DNA of 12,705 nt from Bacillota bacterium (lineage in GTDB: Bacteria; Bacillota; Clostridia; Lachnospirales; Cellulosilyticaceae). Location of the stretch: positions 1-12,705 of the forward strand of contig JAEXBC010000240.1 of assembly GCA_023457875.1 (NCBI GenBank). The letters run 5' to 3'. The notes beneath the pieces are model-generated. The model saw nothing but the letters and a program-made list of their open reading frames with translations, had not been told where the DNA came from and ran no database searches. Each line of letters opens with the position of its first letter. The first letter of the stretch is position 1. A program made the position numbers and the translations under genes. Below are positions 7,398 through 12,705 of this stretch, in pieces.

Positions 7398-7411
7398 TAT
7401 TGCACCCCTTT

Positions 7412-7430
7412 CATCAATTCGTTATTGATG
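7412..7430. other. Small inverted repeat upstream of the 168-aa membrane protein
   Basis: CATCAAT and ATTGATG pair perfectly around a 5-base loop, directly upstream of the TTG start's ribosome binding site. It could be an operator half-site pair or a leader hairpin. Seven AT-rich pairs could also be chance. Confidence 0.3.
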
Positions 7431-7436
7431 CTCTAT

Positions 7437-7583
7437 CTATTTTTGGATTTCATCATTAATGTAAACTAGTTCTGTAGTACATTTACCATAGTCACTACCT
7501 TTATTGCTTTTGCTCATAAGTGTATATACTATATCTGTGGAGTCATCTGTCCATATCATTCTACAACAGTTATCCTGTACCTT
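7437..7583 (-). pseudogene. Gene fragment, 48 codons without a start
   Basis: This open stretch follows two consecutive TAA codons, in the same frame as the shifted 3' half of the next gene upstream. It ends in TAG at 7437. The translation contains CCRMIWTDDSTDIVYTLMSK and ends LVYINDEIQK. It has no plausible start codon with a ribosome binding site; the first ATG falls inside the conserved-looking part. The motif IWTDDSTDIV resembles KWIDDYTVDI in the upstream fragment, so this could be the remains of a duplicated copy or the distal part of the same gene. Family is not recognised. Confidence 0.45.
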
Positions 7584-7586
7584 TTA

Positions 7587-8071
7587 TTATTGAGATAAAT
7601 TTATCCTACTTACGCATTTATCAATTATTATATCAACCGTATAATCATCGATCCACTTAACTTGCGCATGACCGCCTAATAATTGTAATGCAATTTCCGA
7701 TTTGAAAAAGATATATTTAACTTCATAGATATCTATATTTTTCTCACCTAATAATTGTTCCGTTTCAACTAGAATAGTTCTTTGTTGATTGGTGAACTAT
7801 AAAATATCCTTTTTGTAGGAGCAAAATCTATATTATGTATTAAATCAAGAAAAGCTATCGCCAAGACGATTATAATAGCAAATACATATATGAATTTGGA
7901 TATACTTGTTTTGTTCTTAATAGCACATACAATAGCAATTATAATCAAAAAGGCATTAATTATTGCAGGCGTAAACTCATAGATCCACATTAAATCACCT
8001 TTAGTGATATAAATACTTATACTTAGCATTACTAGACCTATTATTATATTGTTATATTCTTTTAAACTCAT
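7587..8071 (-). pseudogene. Small membrane protein gene with a one-base frameshift
   Basis: ATG at 8071 has an excellent ribosome binding site (GGGGG, 5 bases upstream). It starts a 100-residue frame with three membrane segments (about residues 8-23, 29-51 and 59-78), ending FYSSPINKELF at TAG 7769. The overlapping frame then reads RTILVETEQLLGEKNIDIYE and continues through HAQVKWIDDYTVDIIIDK to TAA at 7587. Restoring one A to the AAA at 7781-7783 joins them as SSPINKRTILVETE, giving a 161-residue protein with three N-terminal membrane passes and a C-terminal beta-rich domain. The join is smooth and both parts look protein-like, so a one-base deletion is the simplest reading. Alternatively, the 100-residue form is real and the downstream frame coincidental. 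I do not recognise the family with confidence. Confidence 0.6.
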
Positions 8072-8096
8072 ATTTTCCCCCTTTTATGAGTGGTTG

Positions 8097-8108
8097 CTGT
8101 AATTACAG
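8097..8108. promoter_or_regulatory. 12-bp perfect palindrome, possible operator
   Basis: CTGTAATTACAG is a perfect palindrome 25 bases upstream of the ATG at 8071 and just after the stop of the next gene upstream. Dyads of the TGTAnnTACA type are used by several winged-helix repressors. No regulator is encoded nearby, so the role is speculative. Confidence 0.3.
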
Positions 8109-8142
8109 TTTTTTAGAGATCTTCAAACGAATTATTTCCTTT

Positions 8143-8529
8143 TCATTTACCTACTCTGTCAATTAATTTATCAATTTTACATTTTCTGCTCATGCTAATG
8201 GATATTATGATTGCTATTAGCTCTGAGATACTTTGAATAAATATTATAAGCATAATTAATAAACCCGCACCATTGGACGGCTCAACATAGCCCATGTTAA
8301 GTAGTCTAAGCATTACGCAATATACCATATATACTAAAATTAGTAAAATTTTTGAACCTATCACAGAAATAATACAAGCTAAGATAGTTTCTTTAAGCCT
8401 TTTTGTATTTAGAGCAGTCACTTGGCAAAATATAGATAATACCGGAAGGATAAAAATCAATATATATATGAGCGACGTCCACCAAAAGTAATTGTACCAA
8501 AAAAATACCCATATACAGCTGCTAACCAT
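8143..8529 (-). CDS. Hypothetical small membrane protein (128 aa), start uncertain
   Basis: I do not recognise the family. The 128 residues contain about three hydrophobic segments (roughly 17-37, 47-72 and 86-110) and a basic C-terminus (RKCKIDKLIDRVGK). The ATG at 8529 is preceded by GAGG only two bases away, too close to serve it. The frame remains open upstream as far as 8613, encoding KYIIIRYIELLENKSYLYRG, which looks like genuine protein. The only good ribosome binding site in that stretch is GGGG at 8607-8610, placed to serve ATT at 8598 or nearby ATT/ATA codons. The gene may use a rare start or may have lost its start codon. It ends in TGA, and the next gene begins 71 bases later. Confidence 0.5.
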   Translation of the reverse strand: MVSSCIWVFFWYNYFWWTSLIYILIFILPVLSIFCQVTALNTKRLKETILACIISVIGSKILLILVYMVYCVMLRLLNMGYVEPSNGAGLLIMLIIFIQSISELIAIIISISMSRKCKIDKLIDRVGK

Positions 8530-8794
8530 TCCTCTATATAGATATGATTTATTTTCTAACAGTTCTATATACCTAATTATTATGTACTTTATAATAATAT
8601 TCCACGCCCCTTTTTATGGAACACTTTTGCTTCTATCTAAATTTTAAAACGCTTAATGCATTGATAAAATTTATTTTCATAATAATTGTAACATTTTAAA
8701 TAGTATTTTTTTATCTAAAACAATCATGTGTACCATTTTCAGCAGAAAGCACCAAAAGCAAGTCATCTTTTATAGTTATTATTTTCAATGCATG

Positions 8795-8835
8795 AAAACA
8801 CCACTTTAGATTGATGTCTTCTAAAGTGGTGTTTT
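8795..8835. terminator. Perfect 16-bp hairpin, probable terminator of the hyp operon
   Basis: AAAACACCACTTTAGA (8795-8810) and its exact complement (8820-8835) enclose a 9-base loop. The ends are A-rich and T-rich, so the structure can terminate in either direction. On the minus strand it lies about 107 bases after the last small ORF of the hyp operon and is the first strong hairpin there. Confidence 0.65.
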
Positions 8836-8868
8836 ATAATGTTCATATTTGATTCATACTGTCTTTTC

Positions 8869-8877
8869 ATTATAGCA
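8869..8877 (-). promoter_or_regulatory. Extended -10-like site between the hyp operon and downstream genes
   Basis: TGCTATAAT, the same nonamer as upstream of the lipoprotein gene, lies about 34 bases before the hairpin at 8835-8795. No good -35 is visible. If active, its transcript would run straight into that hairpin, giving a short RNA or an attenuated message for the membrane protein genes below 8600. Confidence 0.3.
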
Positions 8878-8941
8878 CCTTTTAACTTTTCGACTCACAG
8901 GCAAAATGGTTTCTTAACAAGTCCTAAAAAAATCTGCCATT

Positions 8942-9106
8942 TTACTTATTTAACCATTTCATTTTATAGCCATTGATTAAAAAAATTATTTCCCAAGCTA
9001 ATAATCCAATGCGAACTACAAAAAAGCCTAACAAAGCATCCATAGGATTCATCTCAAAAATAGATTTACCTCCCGCAATGTGTAATAAAACATCTACTAA
9101 CCACAT
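8942..9106 (-). CDS. 54-aa single-pass membrane protein coupled to hypE
   Basis: ATG at 9106 overlaps the hypE stop as TGATG, and the frame runs 54 codons to TAA at 8942. The protein starts MWLVDVLLHIAGGKSIF, then has a hydrophobic helix of about 25 residues (ALLGFFVVRIGLLAWEIIF) and a basic tail (GYKMKWLNK), typical of a genuine membrane peptide with a positive cytoplasmic end. There is no separate ribosome binding site, so translation probably depends on re-initiation after hypE. Its codon use is ordinary for the window. I know no named family for it. Its position as the last gene of a hydrogenase maturation operon suggests, but does not show, a link to hydrogenase assembly or membrane attachment. 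Confidence 0.6.
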   Translation of the reverse strand: MWLVDVLLHIAGGKSIFEMNPMDALLGFFVVRIGLLAWEIIFLINGYKMKWLNK

Positions 9107-10137
9107 CAGCAGATTCTGGATATCATTTCATTTTCAAGCATAGTCAGAATGCGCTCACCTCCCATAGAAGTCTTAAGACAGACCTTACTGTATGAATTGT
9201 TAAATTCACCAATTATTTGTGAGTTGTGGCACACATCTAATGTATTCAACTTATTAATAATTTCTTTCGCAAAACCTTTTTCAACAACAAGTATCATCCT
9301 TCCCTCACTGGCAAAGTAGAGGGGATCTGTGCCTAATAATTCATGAACTACCTTCACAGCTGATCTTATTTGTATTTTTTCTTCTTCTATTAACATTCCA
9401 ATATTGTGTTCTTCAGATATTTCGCAGAGCGCATTGGCAACTCCACCCCGCGTAGGATCCCGCATCAGCTTGATATGCTTCAAATGTTCACTCAGCCTAG
9501 GAATCATTTCTGAAAGAGGGTTACAGTCACTTGTAAAATCCCCCTTTAAACCAAGATCATATCTTTCAAGTAAGATGGTAGTTCCATGTTCTGCTATGGT
9601 GCCTGTAAGTATAATCTCATCACCTGAGGTTATCTTTCTTGGATTGAAGTACTTGTGTACCTCCCCTATACCGGAGGTATTGATATAGACCCCGTCCACT
9701 AATCCTTTTTCTACCACCTTAGTATCTCCCGTAACAATCTTAGCGCCAATCTTTTTACAAACATCACTCATATCTTTGGCAATCCTATCTAGTTTTTCAA
9801 TTTCAAAGCCTTCCTCAATGACAAATCCTACGCTAAGATATAAGGGAACAGCCCCAGCAGCTGCCAAATCGTTAACTGTGCCGCATACAGCAAGTTTTCC
9901 AATATTTCCACCTGGGAAGAAGATTGGTTTTACCACAAAGCTGTCCGTCGTAAAAGCAAGCCGTGCTGTCTCCATGCGAAAAATAGCAGCATCTTGATAT
10001 CCAGCAAGCACATCATTGTCAAAATGCTTATAAAAAACATCACGGATGAGCTTATTTGTTTGGAGTCCTCCATCCCCGTGCCTGAGTGTAATGGTTTGAT
10101 TCAATTCTATCACCGCCATATCTGTAATATGCTGCAC
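9106..10137 (-). CDS. hypE: [NiFe]-hydrogenase maturation protein HypE (thiocarbamate dehydratase)
   Basis: HypE dehydrates the thiocarbamate that HypF places on its C-terminal Cys, producing the thiocyanate that supplies CN ligands to the active-site iron. The 343 residues show the AIRS/PurM fold. LRHGDGG (18-24) and FTTDSFVVKPIFFPGGNIGK (62-81) precede VCGTVNDLAAAGA (84-96), VTGDTKVVEKG and the glycine-rich DPTRGGVANALCEI. The protein ends SRIC, keeping the essential terminal Cys but with Ser in place of the usual Pro of PRIC. The length is normal. The start is not certain: GTG at 10137 has GAAGGAG only 3 bases away, and ATG at 10119 lacks a good site. Either way the gene overlaps the 3' end of hypD. 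It ends in TGA overlapping the ATG of the small membrane ORF. Confidence 0.93.
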   Translation of the reverse strand: MQHITDMAVIELNQTITLRHGDGGLQTNKLIRDVFYKHFDNDVLAGYQDAAIFRMETARLAFTTDSFVVKPIFFPGGNIGKLAVCGTVNDLAAAGAVPLYLSVGFVIEEGFEIEKLDRIAKDMSDVCKKIGAKIVTGDTKVVEKGLVDGVYINTSGIGEVHKYFNPRKITSGDEIILTGTIAEHGTTILLERYDLGLKGDFTSDCNPLSEMIPRLSEHLKHIKLMRDPTRGGVANALCEISEEHNIGMLIEEEKIQIRSAVKVVHELLGTDPLYFASEGRMILVVEKGFAKEIINKLNTLDVCHNSQIIGEFNNSYSKVCLKTSMGGERILTMLENEMISRIC

Positions 10138-11188
10138 ATGCTCCTTCTGAAGATATCATACATGATCCCATCGGATGTTCAGGCGTACATTTACATCCAA
10201 AATTCACACACCTATCTGGTGTTTTTTCTCCTATAAGTACTTCGCCGCATACGCATACGTTAGGAAAAGCTTTAGTGCTTGTTTGTATATGAATACCAAA
10301 TTTTTTTAAAGCATCATATGCTTGATAGCTACTGTTTAAAGTGAATCCAGAATCCTTTATTTCCCCTATTCCTCTCCAATTTGCATCATCTATCTGAAAT
10401 ACTTCATCTATAAGATCAAGAGCAACCCTATTTCCCGTGTCACATACACATCTCTTATATGTATTTATCAATTGAATAGGTATTTCTCCTGTCATTTGTT
10501 TGCACAAAATGCTTATGGATGTAATAATGTCCATTGCCTCAAATCCGCATATAACTGCTGGTATATGATAAGCCGTAGTTATCGGTAAAAAAGGGGCTAT
10601 GCCAGTTATTGCTGCAACATGACCAGGGCAAAGCATTGCATCAACATAAACACTTTTTTTCCCAAGAATAAATTGAATGACTGGCTCCATTCGCTTGAGT
10701 GAGGTTAGTAAAAATAAATTATTAATTGCTTGTTCACGTGCCATTTTAATCAGTGCTGCATACACAGGCGTTGTCGTTTCAAAACCAACCGCTGCAAATA
10801 CAATACTTTCATTTCTGCGACTTTGTGCGATATCAAGCACTTTTTCAGGTGAGTAAACAGTGATTACTTTTTTCCCTAAAGTCATCTGTTCTTCCAAGCT
10901 GCTGTATGAGCCGCGAACTCTCAAAAGATCGCCAAATGTAACGACAACAACATTTTCATATTCTAAAAGTGCTATCAGCGTGTCAATATAACCTGGTTCT
11001 GTTACACATACCGGACAACCAGGTCCTGAAATGAGGTGAATTTTTGGAGAAAGCAGTTTTCTGATTCCAAATTTGGCAATTTGATAGGTATGTGTGCCAC
11101 AAACTTCCATGATACGAATATCCTTAGTAACAGATTGATTGATTTGTGCTACAGCTTCTGAAATGAATTGCTTCTCCTGTTTTGTCAT
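10052..11188 (-). CDS. hypD: [NiFe]-hydrogenase maturation protein HypD (Fe-S scaffold)
   Basis: HypD, with HypC, holds the iron while CN and CO ligands are attached. The 378-residue protein has the conserved EVCGTHTY motif (Cys 30), then GPGCPVCVTE (Cys 58 and 61), and GFETTTP in the middle. The C-terminal cysteine cluster that binds a [4Fe-4S] centre runs from CVCGEV through RCVNFGCKC to MGSCMIS. The usual family ending AAYYRY is followed here by 21 extra residues (GGDRIESNHYTQ ... RTPNK) encoded where hypE has already begun. This gives an overlap of 86 bp (68 bp if hypE starts at the ATG), longer than normal for this operon type. The ATG at 11188 overlaps the hypC stop (ATGA) and has only a weak ribosome binding site, so translation is probably coupled. 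Confidence 0.95.
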   Translation of the reverse strand: MTKQEKQFISEAVAQINQSVTKDIRIMEVCGTHTYQIAKFGIRKLLSPKIHLISGPGCPVCVTEPGYIDTLIALLEYENVVVVTFGDLLRVRGSYSSLEEQMTLGKKVITVYSPEKVLDIAQSRRNESIVFAAVGFETTTPVYAALIKMAREQAINNLFLLTSLKRMEPVIQFILGKKSVYVDAMLCPGHVAAITGIAPFLPITTAYHIPAVICGFEAMDIITSISILCKQMTGEIPIQLINTYKRCVCDTGNRVALDLIDEVFQIDDANWRGIGEIKDSGFTLNSSYQAYDALKKFGIHIQTSTKAFPNVCVCGEVLIGEKTPDRCVNFGCKCTPEHPMGSCMISSEGACAAYYRYGGDRIESNHYTQARGWRTPNK

Positions 11189-11406
11189 GGCAAATCACTC
11201 AACATTTCGTAAAGCATGTTTTTAAGAAAATCAAAATAGGCATCGTCAATTTTATTGATAGCAAATCCTGCGTGCACCATCACCTTATCCCCAACTTTTG
11301 GACTATCAATTAACAATATATTGACTTCTTTTCGAACACCCATTATATCTACCTCAGCATGAGGGCTATTGATTTTGATTACTTTGGCTGGAATCGCAAG
11401 ACACAT
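11185..11406 (-). CDS. hypC: [NiFe]-hydrogenase maturation chaperone HypC
   Basis: The 73-residue protein starts with the hallmark MCLAIPAKVI. Cys 2 binds the iron, and the first Met is removed in the active chaperone. The rest is the expected small beta-barrel with GDKVMVHAGFAI (His 45) and a helical acidic tail (DAYFDFLKNMLYEM). HypC carries the Fe(CN)2CO unit from the HypD complex to the hydrogenase large subunit. The ribosome binding site AAGGAG lies 7 bases upstream, inside the 3' end of hypF, which the gene overlaps by 41 bp. The TGA stop overlaps the hypD ATG. Confidence 0.95.
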   Translation of the reverse strand: MCLAIPAKVIKINSPHAEVDIMGVRKEVNILLIDSPKVGDKVMVHAGFAINKIDDAYFDFLKNMLYEMLSDLP

Positions 11407-12705
11407 GATTATTCTCCTTCAAAATAGCACCGGCAGCCACCGCCTGTCCAAAAGCTATTCCACCGTCATTTGATGGCGTCAACCGATTGTAATAAACGTT
11501 AAATTTCAGATTTCTTAGTTTAATAACAAGCTTTTCAAGTAAATAGGTGTTTTCAAAAACCCCTCCACTCAGTACCACATCATTTATTTGCGTTTTTTCA
11601 CGAATTTTACATACACCTTCGGCAGTAGCTTCAATTAAGGTGTTATGAAATTTTGATGATATGATGGACTTTGATGCTTGTTTTTTAATATCTCTTAGAA
11701 GATCTCTTAGGATCTCTTCGTATCCTAGCACAAAACCATCTTGGGTATCCTGAATAGCATATTGATAGAAATAATCCATTTCCTTGTCAATCATACTTTC
11801 TAATTCAATTGCAGCCTGGGCGCTATAGGTTATTGGGGTTTGAAATCCACATAGTGCTGCAACACAATCAAAAAGTCTCCCAATACTGGACGATTCAAAA
11901 CACTTTATTCTATTCTGTATGGCACACTTAACCGTATCCAAAGCAATCGAATCTACTTGGGATAAAAATTCATAGGCTTCAATATCGAGCGCGATCAGAT
12001 AAGAAGCTGCACACCTCCATGGCTCATTGACTACACTATCGCCGCCTTGAAGTGTCACATATTTTAAATGACCAACTCTTTTGACTTCAGATAATGCACC
12101 TACAAAGAATTCTCCTCCCCATATAGCTCCATCAGTCCCTAACCCAGTTCCATCATAGATGACACCTATCACCTGATGTGATAATTTATTTTCTCCCATA
12201 CAGCCAGCCATATGTGCATGATGATGCTGGATAGCCATTTTTTTGCCAGCTTGCCCCTGTGCATAGTAGGTAGATAGATAATCTGGATTCAAATCGTGAA
12301 CATAAATTTCTGGATGGTAACTAAATAAACTTTTGAAGTGCTGTATTTGCCTATTAAAAGCGCTATAAGTTTGATATTCATTTAAATCGCCTATGTACTG
12401 GCTTACAGCTATATAGCCATTTTCAGTTATACATATAGAGCCTTTTTGCTCTGCGCCAACTGCTAAAATTCTATTATTCGTTTCTATAGGGATTGTCAAA
12501 GGAGCGTACCCACGTCCTGTTCGAACAAGCATTTCATCTTCGTCTAAAACTTTAACCACCGCATCATCTACTGGAATAATAATTTCCCGATTGTGCATCA
12601 AAAAATAGTCTGCAACATTTTTCAAAGCCTCTACAGCCACGTCATCTTGATAGCAAATAGGAGAACCACTGATATTTCCACTAGTCATAACCAGGTAATC
12701 TACCC
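11366..12705 (-). CDS. hypF: Carbamoyltransferase HypF, C-terminal part (cut by window edge)
   Basis: HypF uses carbamoyl phosphate and ATP to carbamoylate the C-terminal Cys of HypE. The frame is open to the right edge and reads VDYLVMTSGN, so the ATG at 12688 is an internal Met and not a start. About 445 residues are visible: the end of the YrdC-like domain (VMTSGNISG ... DDAVV ... RTGRGYAPL), then the Kae1-like carbamoyltransferase domain with HDLNPDYLSTYYAQ, the metal-binding QHHHAHMAGC, GVIYDGTGLGTDGAIWGGEF and the late motif VVLSGGVFENTYLLE followed by PSNDGGIAFGQA. The acylphosphatase and zinc-finger domains (about 300 residues) lie outside the window. The last ~12 residues (SCDSSQSNQNQ) are read across the hypC start. 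It ends in TAG. All visible motifs are intact. Confidence 0.95.
   Translation of the reverse strand, partial: VDYLVMTSGNISGSPICYQDDVAVEALKNVADYFLMHNREIIIPVDDAVVKVLDEDEMLVRTGRGYAPLTIPIETNNRILAVGAEQKGSICITENGYIAVSQYIGDLNEYQTYSAFNRQIQHFKSLFSYHPEIYVHDLNPDYLSTYYAQGQAGKKMAIQHHHAHMAGCMGENKLSHQVIGVIYDGTGLGTDGAIWGGEFFVGALSEVKRVGHLKYVTLQGGDSVVNEPWRCAASYLIALDIEAYEFLSQVDSIALDTVKCAIQNRIKCFESSSIGRLFDCVAALCGFQTPITYSAQAAIELESMIDKEMDYFYQYAIQDTQDGFVLGYEEILRDLLRDIKKQASKSIISSKFHNTLIEATAEGVCKIREKTQINDVVLSGGVFENTYLLEKLVIKLRNLKFNVYYNRLTPSNDGGIAFGQAVAAGAILKENNHVSCDSSQSNQNQ

Larger units (their letters stand above)
8530..8941. other. Intergenic stretch of about 410 bp after the hyp operon
   Basis: Apart from the hairpin at 8795-8835, the -10-like site at 8869-8877 and the upstream extension of the small membrane protein frame (to about 8613), I see no gene here. 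The interval 8640-8790 is AT-rich with no RNA gene, repeat array or coding pattern. A 7-bp inverted repeat (AAAATGG ... CCATTTT) lies just after the small ORF stop at 8942 but lacks a proper T-tract. Confidence 0.5.

Noticed and set aside
8701..8820. Overlapping start-less minus-strand frame containing ITIKDDLLLVLSAENGT
   Set aside because: It looks mildly protein-like but has no start, is only about 40 codons long and overlaps the hairpin; no support beyond appearance.
8763..8870. 35-codon minus-strand ORF with an AGGTG-like site before ATG (MKRQYESN start)
   Set aside because: It spans the perfect hairpin at 8795-8835, overlaps the -10-like site and shows no protein-like pattern; most likely chance.
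9106..10137. Selenide water dikinase (SelD), which would have linked the in-frame TGA codons to selenocysteine
   Set aside because: The gene sits between hypD and a hypE-type end, lacks the SelD N-terminal Cys/Sec-Lys motif and ends in RIC, so it is HypE. The interrupted positions also look like Trp, not Cys/Sec.
9404..10236. Plus-strand ORFs of 73-94 codons opposite hypD/hypE
   Set aside because: They lie antisense to clearly conserved hyp genes and lack ribosome binding sites and family motifs.
1..12705. CRISPR arrays, insertion sequences, tRNA or rRNA genes, phage genes
   Set aside because: No spaced direct repeats, transposase motifs, terminal inverted repeats with target duplications, or recognisable RNA genes were seen on either strand.

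Overview
The window looks like a piece of chromosome from a low-GC, spore-forming Gram-positive anaerobe. A Clostridia member near Lachnospirales is my best guess. The reasons are the strongly AT-rich intergenic DNA, strong purine-rich ribosome binding sites with frequent GTG/TTG starts, a SpoIID/LytB sporulation-type protein, and a [NiFe]-hydrogenase maturation (hyp) operon. The lineage is an inference, since no rRNA or other marker is present. Nearly everything is on the minus strand; the only plus-strand coding trace is a broken YwqG-like gene near 5.3-5.8 kb.

Region 1 (1-1652, read right to left): a P-loop kinase-like protein ends in an intrinsic terminator. Next come an AT-rich tandem repeat and a candidate ECF-type promoter, then an ECF sigma factor with a TTG start. 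The sigma gene overlaps the start of a probable membrane anti-sigma factor that runs off the left edge.

Region 2 (1700-3283): a secreted 527-residue SpoIID/LytB-domain protein.

Region 3 (about 3339-8600): a run of damaged or doubtful genes. A lipoprotein with DxDxDG-like repeats is interrupted by an in-frame TGA and a 3' frameshift. A YwqG/DUF1963 gene survives only as its 3' half plus a frameshifted 5' remnant. A class I methyltransferase has a frameshift at an A8 run and a TGA at an expected Trp. A small membrane protein has a one-base frameshift, with a further in-frame fragment beyond its stop. Another small membrane protein has a poorly placed start codon. One small membrane protein (6891-7397) seems intact. 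The stretch holds at least four independent coding disruptions between intact genes.

Region 4 (8942-12705): a tightly packed hyp operon, hypF (3' part only), hypC, hypD, hypE, then an overlooked 54-residue membrane ORF whose ATG overlaps the hypE stop. HypF and HypE make the cyanide ligand and HypC/HypD assemble the Fe(CN)2CO unit of [NiFe] hydrogenases. No hydrogenase structural gene is in the window.

Two interrupting TGA codons fall where Trp is expected, and both sit in the hexamer TGACAT. That raises the question of UGA recoding. The ends of hypE (terminal Cys then TGA) and hypC (TGA overlapping the hypD start) argue that TGA is an ordinary stop here. I see no convincing undescribed system. 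The leads most worth checking are the hypE-coupled small membrane protein and the paired TGACAT interruptions.
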